A DNA stretch of 60,000 bases from Antedon mediterranea (lineage: Eukaryota; Echinodermata; Crinoidea; Comatulida; Antedonidae), in the NCBI RefSeq assembly GCF_964355755.1, contig NC_092674.1, positions 25,968,001-26,028,000 of the forward strand. Reading direction: 5' to 3'. The notes under the pieces were generated by a model. The model saw nothing but the letters and a program-made list of their open reading frames with translations, did not search any database and was not told the origin of the DNA. Position numbers and translations under genes: made by a program. Each line of letters begins with the position of its first letter. Within the stretch, counting starts at the first letter, position 1. Of this stretch, positions 47,268-51,483 are shown piece by piece.

Positions 47268-48243
47268 TTGTTCCACCACCAGAACTAGGAACGAGTCAGC
47301 TTAAACCCATGCCGATATTATTGGCTCTTTGAATACGGTGAACTTCCTTAACCGCTTGACCATTTGACTAGCTCTATTGGAGTTTAAATATATTTTTAAA
47401 TACTGTACTTGCCTTTTTTGGGGGCGATGTATGTACCCATGTGTACATAAGGAGTTTCATCATCAGCCACTTCAGTGATGTCGGAATAGTCCACTGCGCT
47501 GCTTGCCACGCTATCATCATCTGCAGTAAAACAATATGTTAATCATATGATAAACAGCATGTTTATCATATGATTACAGAATAAAGAGGAAGTCTCAATT
47601 CAATGCATTCAAATAGAGACCACTGGTTTAGATGAACAGGAAATATAGATAATCACATACAGTAAGTTGAAAAGTGATTCTAATTATAGACCACGCTGAT
47701 TCCATGACTGAAATAATCCAACCACCAGCAGCAAAAGGGACTGAAAGAGTTTTTATTGTATTCTAAAAGTCATATTTTGACAGTAAAATAATATCTGACA
47801 ATCATACCATCTTCTTTATCTCCATCATAGTCATCATCTGCATTGGATCCTTCCTGTTGTGTCCGTGTTATAGACTGGGCTAGGTTACCTAAGCCACTTA
47901 GACTTCCAAGGGCTCCGATGTGTCGTACTGATTCCTGAAATAAAACATATCACAATGCGTCACATTTACTGTATGTAAATTATTTCCGATTCTGCATAAT
48001 TGCATAAGTTAAACTCATCCCAGAATGCACTGGCACTATTCAGTCAGACAAACGTTTGCTTGAAACCTCGATCTATTTAGTCAATACTCATATTGATCAA
48101 TGTTTGTTTATTACCTGATCAAAAATATCCGATTCTAACTGTCCTTTTTTGTCAATATTTCCAAAAAGGAAGCTAGTGAGGGCAGCATTTGGTTCCTCTT
48201 CACCGTCTGATCCAGAACTGTCATCTCTTACCTCTCGTTCCAT
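19762..48243 (-). CDS. TAF1: TAF1, TFIID subunit 1 (whole gene, 33 coding exons)
   Basis: This is the largest TFIID subunit. It scaffolds the complex at core promoters in the nucleus, contacts TBP and TAF7, and reads acetylated histones. The joined exons give 5721 nt, or 1906 aa plus stop, close to the roughly 1870-1900 aa of vertebrate TAF1. Domains in order: TBP-binding TAND-like N-terminus (about 8-80, FLFGNI); MPPP and [12 protein letters not shown] region (about 142-267); YAP-PPPEQC and WRYGP/YDML blocks (about 318-392); TAF1 core/DUF3591 with [13 protein letters not shown] and [11 protein letters not shown] (about 500-1000), including a winged helix (about 840-930); TAF7-binding and HMG-like segment (about 1076-1300); zinc knuckle C1339, C1342, H1347, C1353; bromodomains at about 1460-1556 (N1533) and 1585-1690 (N1655); acidic tail 1765-1906. 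The start codon has A at -3 and G at +4, with an in-frame stop upstream. No frameshift or internal stop was found. All introns are GT-AG except intron 3. Identity rests on my knowledge of human TAF1 motifs. Confidence 0.97.
20325..20405 (-). repeat. duplicate of the exon 33 acceptor region
   Basis: About 80 bp matching 20180-20265 almost base for base, including the AG acceptor and the first 11 exonic bases. Use of this acceptor would read into an in-frame TGA after six codons. Confidence 0.85.
20458..20535 (-). repeat. tRNA-like SINE fragment
   Basis: B-box-like GGGTTCAAATC on the minus strand with an upstream tRNA-like segment. Confidence 0.45.
20741..20904. mobile_element. MITE M1, copy 4 (TAF1 intron 32)
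   Basis: Full-length copy with TIRs AAAGCTCCGTCTACACTATC and GTGTAGACAGAGCTTAA. Confidence 0.88.
21040..21130 (-). repeat. tRNA-like SINE fragment
   Basis: Minus strand TGTGGTTGAAAGGCTTGTCG ... GGATTCGATTCC looks like a class II tRNA head with a B box. Confidence 0.45.
21158..21279 (-). CDS. TAF1: TAF1 exon 32 (aa 1724-1764)
   Basis: Encodes a low-conservation acidic segment ([23 protein letters not shown]). Support is from a clean acceptor (TTGGCAG), donor (GTAAGAT) and phase agreement with exons 31 and 33. Confidence 0.85.
21640..21770. repeat. repeat shared with 22725-22850
   Basis: CCAAAGGCAAATTACTAAAA ... ACAATGCTGT ... CTCAATGGAGATACAAA ... GCTAAATCAAAACG occurs in intron 31 and again, inside 22725-22850, in intron 29. 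Confidence 0.8.
21850..22053 (-). CDS. TAF1: TAF1 exon 31 (aa 1656-1724)
   Basis: Encodes [20 protein letters not shown] and [20 protein letters not shown], the last helix of bromodomain 2, followed by [18 protein letters not shown]. Both junction phases are consistent. Confidence 0.95.
22181..22250 (+). repeat. tRNA-derived SINE head
   Basis: A 70-nt tRNA-like unit. GTGGCA / TGCCAC pair as an acceptor stem, and GGTTCAATCC is a B box with a flanking GGTC..GACC stem. The following CTCTCTAAGCCTCAAATG tail is shared with 23822-23945. Confidence 0.65.
22502..22679 (-). CDS. TAF1: TAF1 exon 30 (aa 1597-1656), bromodomain 2
   Basis: Encodes [31 protein letters not shown] and ENSKKYN. The WPF shelf is intact and the acetyl-lysine Asn is about residue 1655. 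It ends one base into the next glycine codon. Confidence 0.97.
22725..22850. repeat. second copy of the 21640 repeat (TAF1 intron 29)
   Basis: About 85% similar by eye to 21640-21770. The two copies flank exons 30 and 31 pairwise in the same orientation. Confidence 0.8.
23822..23945 (-). repeat. tRNA-derived SINE, second copy
   Basis: The reverse strand carries GTAGCTTGGTTATTATTCTT ... AGTTCAATCCTGACC and the same CACTCTCTAAGCCTCAA tail as the copy at 22181. Confidence 0.65.
24026..24141. repeat. 20-21-bp minisatellite
   Basis: About 5.5 units of GTAGGGGAAACCCTGTCTGG in TAF1 intron 29. Confidence 0.92.
24595..24665 (+). repeat. tRNA-like fragment with B box
   Basis: GATTCCTGGTTCAAATCGTGG resembles a T-arm. 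The A-box half is replaced by poly-T. Confidence 0.35.
24852..24971 (-). CDS. TAF1: TAF1 exon 29 (aa 1557-1596), inter-bromodomain
   Basis: Encodes [19 protein letters not shown] and [10 protein letters not shown], the linker and first helix of bromodomain 2, nearly identical to human TAF1. Length is 40 codons. Confidence 0.97.
25131..25400. repeat. diverged tandem duplication (~170 bp)
   Basis: CATAAGTTGTT.ATTG.GATA ... CTGGTTTATTAAA ... AAGATTACA.CAT ... GGATCTATCCAG occurs at 25135 and 25304 in TAF1 intron 28. Confidence 0.75.
25794..26085. repeat. 17-bp tandem array, ~17 units
   Basis: ATTGTTGTAAATGCTCA is repeated about 17 times with essentially no divergence in TAF1 intron 28. Each unit junction contains the palindrome CAATTG. 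Confidence 0.97.
26319..26471 (-). CDS. TAF1: TAF1 exon 28 (aa 1506-1556), bromodomain 1
   Basis: Encodes helices B and C of bromodomain 1, with ILYNGEKS placing the acetyl-lysine-binding Asn at about residue 1533. Length is 51 codons. A 17-bp tandem array lies in the next intron. Confidence 0.96.
26920..27290. repeat. tandem duplication (~175 bp unit)
   Basis: CAATAATATAATCACACATG ... CCCATATGTGAT ... GGATATGAGCAATTAAAGGT ... AAAGTTACATAATAAAC occurs twice in TAF1 intron 27. Confidence 0.88.
28454..28586. mobile_element. MITE M1, copy 5 (TAF1 intron 27)
   Basis: Left TIR AAAGCTCTGTCTACACTATC, right TIR GATAGTATAGACAATGCTTA, with a slightly shortened core. Confidence 0.85.
30240..30690. repeat. 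450-bp purine-rich tract
   Basis: The + strand is almost all A/G (GGGAAAATGAAGGAGG-type words, period about 30 bp, loosely repeated) with scattered T in ATGAA. Its minus strand gives long Ser/Pro/Phe ORFs that are composition artefacts. In TAF1 intron 27. Confidence 0.9.
30773..30865 (-). CDS. TAF1: TAF1 exon 27 (aa 1475-1505), bromodomain 1
   Basis: Encodes [20 protein letters not shown] and [11 protein letters not shown], the ZA loop of bromodomain 1. The residue before PF is Glu, where human TAF1 has Tyr and the usual shelf is Trp. The largest intron (4301 bp) follows. Confidence 0.96.
31190..31275. mobile_element. MITE M4 fragment (TAF1 intron 26)
   Basis: Left end CTAAAGGCCAACTCAGACAG followed by the ACGATGAGGCCTGACGAGTC arm; partial copy of the 59692 element. 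Confidence 0.55.
31449..31547 (-). CDS. TAF1: TAF1 exon 26 (aa 1442-1474)
   Basis: Encodes [20 protein letters not shown] and MREVNY, leading into helix Z of bromodomain 1 (human [21 protein letters not shown]). Length is 33 codons, phase 0. Confidence 0.96.
31720..31767 (+). repeat. tRNA-like A-box fragment beside exon 25
   Basis: GAATGGCTGAGCGGTTAAGAC resembles the A-box half of tRNA-Ser/Leu. It ends about 7 bp from the exon 25 donor. Confidence 0.45.
31773..31881 (-). CDS. TAF1: TAF1 exon 25 (aa 1405-1441)
   Basis: Encodes [20 protein letters not shown] and DFDYLK (human [22 protein letters not shown] and CDYLN). A tRNA-like SINE fragment lies about 7 bp past its donor. Confidence 0.96.
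32044..32645. mobile_element. dispersed ~600-bp element M2, copy A (TAF1 intron 24)
   Basis: Runs from CCAGGTACGGGCAAAACATT to CCTGTACCTGAGCTTTAA and is largely collinear with 37922-38520. The ends are imperfect inverted repeats (TAAAGGCCAGGTGCGGGCA in copy B against TAAAGCTCAGGTACAGGCA), so this looks like a non-autonomous DNA element. Confidence 0.75.
32670..32930. repeat. dispersed repeat with tRNA-like end
   Basis: TACAGCGCTATATGCACAAA ... GAAGCGCTTTAC ... GTAAAGTGTCTTGCC ... GGGCTTGAACTCACGATC resembles a repeat widespread in marine invertebrates. It lies in TAF1 intron 24, against the exon 24 donor side. Confidence 0.45.
32961..33166 (-). CDS. TAF1: TAF1 exon 24 (aa 1337-1405), zinc knuckle
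   Basis: Begins [20 protein letters not shown], a C-x2-C-x4-H-x5-C knuckle with all four ligands present. It continues with [12 protein letters not shown] and [13 protein letters not shown]. It ends two bases into a histidine codon. Confidence 0.97.
33432..33606 (-). CDS. TAF1: TAF1 exon 23 (aa 1278-1336)
   Basis: Encodes [34 protein letters not shown] and a lysine-rich [17 protein letters not shown]. The GTTAAG donor was chosen because it gives the same spacing to the zinc knuckle as in human TAF1. An in-frame GC donor six bases further would add two residues. Confidence 0.93.
33640..33785. repeat. dispersed CTCTATTAAGGGGACAC hairpin repeat
   Basis: AACCTCTATTAAGGGGACAC on the left faces AATAGAGGTTCTACTGT on the right, so it can fold back. 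Related pieces are listed in the findings. Confidence 0.7.
33911..34047 (-). CDS. TAF1: TAF1 exon 22 (aa 1233-1278)
   Basis: Encodes [30 protein letters not shown] and TKDEAY (human [32 protein letters not shown]). It ends two bases into an isoleucine codon. Confidence 0.96.
34560..34710 (+). mobile_element. possible LINE 3' tail
   Basis: AT-rich sequence with a GGCTCTGCCTTTAGTTGTAC block and an ATGGAAAATAAAAATGG end, 9 bp from the TAF1 exon 21 donor. It resembles LINE 3' UTR tails, but no second copy is present here. Confidence 0.25.
34719..35013 (-). CDS. TAF1: TAF1 exon 21 (aa 1134-1232)
   Basis: Encodes [46 protein letters not shown] and a Ser/Gly-rich linker ending HSFSSSL. Length is 295 nt, phase 0 end. 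AT-rich sequence resembling a LINE 3' tail lies just past its donor. Confidence 0.95.
35136..35237. mobile_element. MITE M1, copy 6, internally deleted (intron 20)
   Basis: Both TIRs are present, but the core is reduced and holds a second TGTCTACACTACC motif. This suggests rearrangement between arms. Confidence 0.8.
35311..35486 (-). CDS. TAF1: TAF1 exon 20 (aa 1076-1134)
   Basis: Encodes [40 protein letters not shown] and CQRIFELQN. It ends two bases into an arginine codon. Two MITE copies flank it in the adjacent introns. Confidence 0.97.
35667..35835. mobile_element. MITE M1, copy 7 (TAF1 intron 19)
   Basis: Full-length copy with three tandem core words (GGTAGTGATATGACCAAA) and TIRs TTAAAGCTCTGTCTACACTA / TAGTGTAAACGGAGCTTAA. 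Confidence 0.88.
35979..36101 (-). CDS. TAF1: TAF1 exon 19 (aa 1035-1075)
   Basis: Encodes [20 protein letters not shown] and RKFGVAEEE, a near match to the human segment. Length is 41 codons, donor GTAAAGT. Confidence 0.97.
36178..36430. repeat. dispersed repeat shared with 47100-47345
   Basis: AGACTGGTCTCCCAG ... CCCAGTTAT ... GGTAACCCCACC ... ACCTACGGTTTATAGTCCTT occurs in TAF1 introns 18 and 3. Unknown class, possibly a SINE or MITE. Confidence 0.7.
36442..36591 (-). CDS. TAF1: TAF1 exon 18 (aa 985-1034)
   Basis: Encodes [33 protein letters not shown] and PNKPTQQK. Length is 50 codons, phase 0. It closes the core domain. Confidence 0.97.
36725..36800. mobile_element. MITE M1, copy 8, truncated (TAF1 intron 17)
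   Basis: Left TIR TAAGCTCTGTCTACACTATC plus a short core. The right half is lost after TTTTTTTGTCAAACTA. Confidence 0.75.
36925..37002 (-). CDS. TAF1: TAF1 exon 17 (aa 959-984)
   Basis: A 78-nt exon encoding [14 protein letters not shown] followed by an acidic stretch ending KIDDE. Human TAF1 reads [14 protein letters not shown] here. Confidence 0.96.
37118..37248 (-). CDS. TAF1: TAF1 exon 16 (aa 915-958)
   Basis: Encodes [31 protein letters not shown] and AAEQRLK, nearly identical to human TAF1. Acceptor TTATTAG, donor GTTAGTA, phase 0 end. Confidence 0.97.
37411..37552 (-). CDS. TAF1: TAF1 exon 15 (aa 868-915)
   Basis: Encodes [31 protein letters not shown] and CADFKRTG, the second half of the winged helix (human [21 protein letters not shown]). 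It ends one base into a glycine codon. Confidence 0.96.
37922..38520. mobile_element. element M2, copy B (TAF1 intron 14)
   Basis: Best-preserved copy, starting TAAAGGCCAGGTGCGGGCAA. Its right end lies immediately against the truncated LINE at 38521. Confidence 0.78.
38521..39600 (+). mobile_element. 5'-truncated non-LTR retrotransposon (reverse transcriptase C-half)
   Basis: Inserted in TAF1 intron 14, antisense to the gene. The ORF 38529-39347 starts inside the RT domain ([20 protein letters not shown]), has the catalytic FADD, and continues through thumb-type motifs ([24 protein letters not shown]). Near 39330 the frame is lost; a downstream frame ends with a plausible C-terminus and TAA at about 39434, so the copy carries at least one frameshift. 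The 3' end is an AATAAA-rich tail at about 39588-39618. The style is that of CR1/Jockey-type LINEs. Endonuclease and 5' UTR are missing, so it is dead on arrival. Confidence 0.9.
40168..40473 (-). CDS. TAF1: TAF1 exon 14 (aa 766-867)
   Basis: Encodes [37 protein letters not shown] and [18 protein letters not shown], leading into the winged-helix region. Length is 102 codons, phase 0. A 2615-bp intron with a LINE fragment follows. Confidence 0.97.
40540..40760. repeat. possible MITE end TTAAAGATGTATTGTCCC (intron 13)
   Basis: The word TAAAGATGTATTGTCCC here appears inverted as GGGACAATACATCTTTAA at 46497-46514 in intron 4. No complete partner end was identified. Confidence 0.4.
40830..41003 (-). 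CDS. TAF1: TAF1 exon 13 (aa 708-765)
   Basis: Encodes [20 protein letters not shown] and [14 protein letters not shown] (human MFFMRTPQDLTGKDGD and QVGMATKIKNYYKR). Length is 58 codons. The intron before it carries a 35-36-bp minisatellite. Confidence 0.97.
41047..41507. repeat. 35-36-bp minisatellite in TAF1 intron 12
   Basis: About 13 monomers of the type GGGGACCAAACTCTATTCAG / GGGACACACCTATTAAG, partly organised as 71-bp dimers. Monomers share words with the dispersed TTAAGGGGACAC hairpin repeat. Confidence 0.93.
41690..41863 (-). CDS. TAF1: TAF1 exon 12 (aa 650-707)
   Basis: Encodes [18 protein letters not shown] and KLRHFHRP, the most recognisable block of the TAF1 core. Length is 58 codons, with an acceptor in a T-rich tract ending CGAAG and donor GTACGTG. 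Confidence 0.97.
41971..42090 (-). CDS. TAF1: TAF1 exon 11 (aa 610-649)
   Basis: Encodes [14 protein letters not shown], matching [14 protein letters not shown] of human TAF1. Length is 40 codons, acceptor TATTAAG, donor GTAGGCT. Confidence 0.96.
42478..42553 (+). mobile_element. LINE 3'-end fragment
   Basis: Shares with 59048-59127 a tail of the form GATCCCTAATGATCGGCTT ... TTGTTGAAATAAAATAAA. Such 3'-only copies with short AAATA tails are typical of CR1/L2-like LINEs. It sits in TAF1 intron 10, close to exon 10. Confidence 0.55.
42596..42781 (-). CDS. TAF1: TAF1 exon 10 (aa 548-609)
   Basis: Encodes [15 protein letters not shown] (human LTLDPNDENLILEIP), then a lysine-rich linker and [16 protein letters not shown]. 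Length is 62 codons, phase 0 at both ends. Confidence 0.96.
42928..43034 (-). CDS. TAF1: TAF1 exon 9 (aa 512-547)
   Basis: Encodes [20 protein letters not shown] and IIWDPE, nearly identical to human TAF1 at the start of the core domain. Acceptor TTTGCAG, donor GTTTGTT, phase 0 at its end. Confidence 0.96.
43200..43626. mobile_element. TIR element with three 119-bp internal repeats
   Basis: Perfect 20-bp TIRs AAGGCAATCTAACAACAGGA enclose three tandem units of 119 bp (CAAATACCAATATCACTG ... AACTGATCGCGTGT ... GCCACAGATAAAC). It lies in TAF1 intron 8. No clean target duplication was found (TCTACCAT against CCTACAAT). Confidence 0.8.
43727..43849 (-). CDS. TAF1: TAF1 exon 8 (aa 471-512)
   Basis: The least conserved exon. 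It encodes a short linker with FNVQGGFGN and a Ser/Thr/Pro stretch. Support comes from a good acceptor (AACTCAG) and donor (GTAACAA) and from exact phase continuity with exons 7 and 9. The intron after it holds a 427-bp TIR element. Confidence 0.85.
44530..44764 (-). CDS. TAF1: TAF1 exon 7 (aa 393-471)
   Basis: Encodes [15 protein letters not shown] and [15 protein letters not shown] (human [15 protein letters not shown] and AGWLPSSMTRNAMAY). The acceptor is ATTAAAG and the donor GTATTTT. It ends one base into the next codon. Confidence 0.93.
44905..45065. mobile_element. MITE M1, copy 9, touching TAF1 exon 6 donor
   Basis: The left TIR is degraded. The right end GATAGTGTAGACAGAGATTT runs to about 5 bp from the donor of exon 6 (exon begins at 45071). 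The element sits in intron 6. Confidence 0.82.
45071..45250 (-). CDS. TAF1: TAF1 exon 6 (aa 333-392)
   Basis: Encodes [27 protein letters not shown] and FDYGFKLKS, all close to human TAF1. Length is 60 codons, phase 0. Its donor GTAAGTAAAT runs directly into the terminal repeat of a MITE. Confidence 0.96.
45365..45490. mobile_element. MITE M1, copy 10, ends clipped (TAF1 intron 5)
   Basis: From TTTGTCACTATCAAACTTTA to GTTTGACAGTGTAGG. Both outermost TIR segments are missing. It ends about 20 bp from the exon 5 donor. Confidence 0.75.
45513..45707 (-). CDS. TAF1: TAF1 exon 5 (aa 268-332)
   Basis: Starts VLRFYRLF (human VLRFLRLF), has a basic KKRRKKKR patch that could serve as a nuclear localisation signal, and ends [15 protein letters not shown]. 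Length is 65 codons with phase 0 at both ends. A truncated MITE copy ends about 20 bp beyond its donor. Confidence 0.96.
46040..46515. repeat. possible element ending GGGACAATACATCTTTAA (intron 4)
   Basis: A locally GC-richer block with TCGTCGCGAGCGAAAG and GATCGCGAGGAAG words and the terminal motif shared with 40540. Confidence 0.35.
46617..47053 (-). CDS. TAF1: TAF1 exon 4 (aa 122-267)
   Basis: The largest exon of the 5' half, 437 nt. It runs from an acidic [14 protein letters not shown] stretch through LMPPP, a serine-rich middle with [10 protein letters not shown], and the conserved [12 protein letters not shown]. The donor GTATGTTG follows GGAAAA in phase 0. Confidence 0.95.
47100..47345. 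repeat. second copy of the 36178 repeat (TAF1 intron 3)
   Basis: Same orientation and order of blocks as the copy at 36178. Confidence 0.7.
47413..47520 (-). CDS. TAF1: TAF1 exon 3 (aa 86-122), GC donor
   Basis: Acceptor CTGCAG. It encodes [14 protein letters not shown], matching the human AVDYSDINEVAEDE. The exon ends ...AAAAAAG followed by GCAAGTA, a consensus-perfect GC donor. Only this donor leaves one base, which joins to exon 4 in frame; the GT four bases downstream would shift the frame. Confidence 0.88.
47808..47934 (-). CDS. TAF1: TAF1 exon 2 (aa 44-86)
   Basis: Acceptor TTTCAG, donor GTATGAT, ending one base into codon 86. It encodes [17 protein letters not shown], matching the HLAGLGALGLGSLI motif of the human N-terminus, followed by an acidic [10 protein letters not shown] run. 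Confidence 0.92.
48115..48243 (-). CDS. TAF1: TAF1 exon 1 (aa 1-43)
   Basis: Contains the start codon at 48241-48243 and ends in phase 0 at a GTAATAAA donor. It encodes an acidic [17 protein letters not shown] start followed by FLFGNI and GQLE, the conserved TAND-type segment that occupies the DNA-binding surface of TBP. An in-frame TAG lies upstream, so the reading frame does not extend further 5'. A non-coding first exon further right is possible and is not seen. Confidence 0.93.
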
Positions 48244-49620
48244 GATACAGCTGTTTCTGGAACCACACCAGAGCAGGCTATTTATCTAAATAAACGAATT
48301 ACATTTTTTAATGTAAAGTTAAAAGGATTAATAAATATCACAATGTGATGTACTACATAGGCCTACTACAAAACTGTTTTAGTGTGGACTGTGGATAAGA
48401 AAGGCTTATCGGCTTACAGTTAACCATGGCATGGTAATAGAAACAATTGAGAGCACAATAGATCAGGCCAGGGCCTAATACGGAAATTTAATTTATGCTC
48501 AGAAGGCCTAGGGTCCTTTTATTTTTTAATTCTTGTTTATGCCAACGAAAGTCACTTTCCAAATTTAAACACACATGTCAATTCTAACATGAACAAATAA
48601 AATGATTTAATGCAAACACCAAAACGAAAATACTGTGAGACTGCAAATGCTAGGGCCAAAATGCATAAGGCTAGGCCTAGATCGTAAACTGCTTTCACCA
48701 ACCAAGCGACTCTTCTGCCGGGCGACATCATCATGCTTGAGCTGAGCCGCCTTCATCTTCAGACCTACCTACCTATTATGCCTAGCTAGGCCTAGAGACT
48801 GGAAGGCCCTATCTAGGGCAGGTCTACACATTTTCTTTTGATTTATTGTAATCCTAGAGCTCAATTAGACTAATTTATAGCATTTCCAAAGTAAGATTAT
48901 TTATATTAGATCATTATTTTACCACTTATTTCAGAGAGACTTTGCATTCTAGGCCTAGGCCTACATCTTTTTCTTGTTTTCTTCTTTAATTGATTGGTGG
49001 CGCTGTATACATGTGTATATGGAAGGCAATTTTTGCAAAAATATACTTGACTTGCAGTAAACAAAAATGTAATAAAATACTTCTTCAACGTTAGGCCTAC
49101 TATGAATCAATGTTAAATTTATTATCAAAACACGTAATACAACAATACACTTCTTGTATTTACATTACTGTAACAACCCTACATTAAATATAAAGACTGT
49201 AATGTCTAAAATGTATTGTTATGTGTCTGCAAACTGGGTGTAGGGTCGGTGGCGCGCCATACATGGTCTTGCAGTTGTGCATTGATAGCGAACTGCCAGA
49301 TACGTAAAGTCATTGGTTTTTAACGTGTTGTCCTCCCAACATTTAATAGTAAACACTGCACTGCTTCTCCACTGAACGAAAATGTACAAACCTGCACAAT
49401 ATAATTAATACAAGGTCATAGTTCATTCATTTATGACTACATCTTCCAATTTATAAATTTCTATTTTACTTGATGCAGTGTTTATCTTTGATTTCTGAAC
49501 GTAACCGTGGAGAGCACGAATGGCAAACAGAATGAGTGCAGCTGCTGTAATGCTAAACATAAAGAGAAAAGAATAAAACAATGATTTTGTATCAGTCAGA
49601 ATAATTATACGAAGTTTAAT
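48244..49620. other. TAF1 upstream region
   Basis: Presumed 5' UTR and promoter. No TATA box or initiator can be assigned by eye. AGGCCTAG words cluster at 48660-48800 and 48950-48965. The hydrophobic 60-aa minus ORF at 48552-48734 has no supporting signal. Confidence 0.4.
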
Positions 49621-49624
49621 TATG

Positions 49625-49745
49625 TAAAGCTCTGTCTACACTATAAAACTATGTGACAAAAAATGTGACGTACCATATGGAAATGATTATGTCATATCAC
49701 TACCATATTTAGGCATATATTTGAGCACATCACACTTTTTCTTTA
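49625..49745. mobile_element. MITE M1, copy 11, right end lost
   Basis: Left TIR AAAGCTCTGTCTACACTATA and an inverted-orientation core (CACTACCATATTTAGG). It abuts the left C-rich array region. Confidence 0.78.
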
Positions 49746-49805
49746 GAAACAAAATTAGAAACATTCATCATTTTACTATGTGTTATATCCCGTATCCGGA
49801 TATTC

Positions 49806-50028
49806 ACCCCCTGGACAACTACCCCCCGGACAACTACCCCCCGGACAACCACCACCTTAGGACAACAACCCCCTTAGGACAACTACCCTCTGGACAACTA
49901 CCCCCCGGACAATTACCCCCTAGGAACAATTACCCCCCGGACAATTACCCCCCGGACAATTACCCCCCGGACAATTACCCCCCGGACAATTACCCCCCGG
50001 ACAATTACCACCCAGAAAACTATCCCTT
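49806..50028. repeat. C-rich 14-15-bp array (left arm)
   Basis: About 15 units of CCCCCCGGACAATTA / CCCCCCGGACAACTA. It is the inverse complement of the array at 51183-51470. Confidence 0.95.
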
Positions 50029-50678
50029 TAGAACACCCTAACCACCCAGACCATTCAACAACCTGACTCTGCAACTATTAATTAATAACTATATTTTAAT
50101 TCGTTACTTTGACGAATTACTATTCATTATTGTAAACAAAAGTAAAAGATTGAACATAAATATAGCCTGGTGGTATAAACTGAAGATTGTCACACATGAT
50201 CATAGGATAGTCGAACGTATTATATAGTACTCCATGTATTTACTGTAAAGACTGGGTTCGCTAATAATATCAATAATTTTTGCGTCAGGACAATGCTTCG
50301 ATAACCACTGGTCTTAAAAGAATTAATTTTTGTCTCAAATTTGTCATATATGTATTTTTGTACACTTGAAGAATAATATCACATTTGATATTTGACCTCA
50401 ATGTTCACTCACCGAATAAACGTCGATCTTTAAATAAATTCCCCTCAAATAAACGGTGACCATGTCACTCCCATGAAACATCATATGGAATAATCGGCGT
50501 CTATTTCCATTAGATTATACCCCCTCCCATTGAATAAACAACTTTCTTTCAATAAATGTCCACCTAAAAACCACCTAAACAATAAACAGCCCAGGCCGTT
50601 TTTTCAATAAATACGGTACTTTAAATCTAGAACATCTAGGGTCTAGCGTGCTGTTAAACAGAATAATCGGTTAAAAAC

Positions 50679-51104
50679 GGGTGTTTCGAAACTAGAGACC
50701 CGAGACCAGAGACCAGAGACCCGAGACCCAATACGAAAAGGGAGACCTAAATATACGAAAAGGGAGACCCACGTACGAAAAGGGAGACCCCACTATACGA
50801 AAAGGGAGACCCCACTATACGAAAAGGGAGACCCTAATATACGAAAAGGGAGACCTAAATATACGAAAAGGGAGACCAAATATACGAAAAGGGAGACCCA
50901 AATATACGAAATGGGAGACCTAAATATACGAAAAGGGAGACCCACTATAAGAAAAGGGAGACCCCACTATACGAAAAGAGAGACCACACTATACGAAAAG
51001 GGAGACCCTAATATACGAAAAGGGAGACCCAAATATAGGTCTCCCTTTTCGTATTGGGTCTCGTGTCAGGTCTCTGGTCTCGGGTCTCTAGTTTCGAAAC
51101 ACCC
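50679..51104. mobile_element. TIR element with internal tandem array, 9-bp TSD
   Basis: Long TIRs (about 70 bp, near-identical) begin GGGTGTTTCGAAACTAGAG. They flank an array of about 14 units of roughly 22 bp built on TACGAAAAGGGAGACC. The perfect 9-bp duplication GTTAAAAAC lies at 50670-50678 and 51105-51113. A 9-bp duplication with long TIRs fits Mutator-like (MULE) non-autonomous elements. No coding capacity. Confidence 0.9.
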
Positions 51105-51167
51105 GTTAAAAACAGATGATTTCATTTTTACAGAAACCTGTCGTATATATTTGTCTACTTTTGGATT

Positions 51168-51470
51168 GGGGGGGGGGGGGGGGGGTAGTTGACCGGGGGG
51201 TAGTTGACCGGGGGGTAGTTGACCGGGGGTAGTTGACCGGGGGGTAGTTGACCGGGGGGTAGTTGACCGGGGGGTAGTTGACCGGGGGGTAGTTGACCGG
51301 GGGTAGTTGACCGGGGGGTAGTTGTCCGGGGGGTTGTTATCCTAAGGGGGTAGTTGTCCTAAGGGGGTAGTTGTCCAGGGGGTAGTTGTCCGGGGGGTAG
51401 TTGTCCTAAGGGGGTAGTTGTCCGGGTGGTAAACATCCGGGGGGTAACTGTCTAGGGGGTAGGTGTCCTA
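51168..51470. repeat. G-rich 16-bp array (right arm)
   Basis: An 18-nt G run, then about 18 units of GGGGGGTAGTTGACCG grading into GTAGTTGTCC units. G4-capable on the + strand. Confidence 0.95.
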
Positions 51471-51483
51471 GAACCGTTATATC

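Noticed and set aside
48552-48734. 60-aa hydrophobic minus-strand ORF upstream of TAF1
   Set aside because: No splice link to TAF1, no family signal; TAF1 has its own well-placed start with an upstream in-frame stop.
49721-50041. 106-aa Pro/Asp/Asn-rich ORF
   Set aside because: A translation of the C-rich 14-15-bp array, starting in a MITE.
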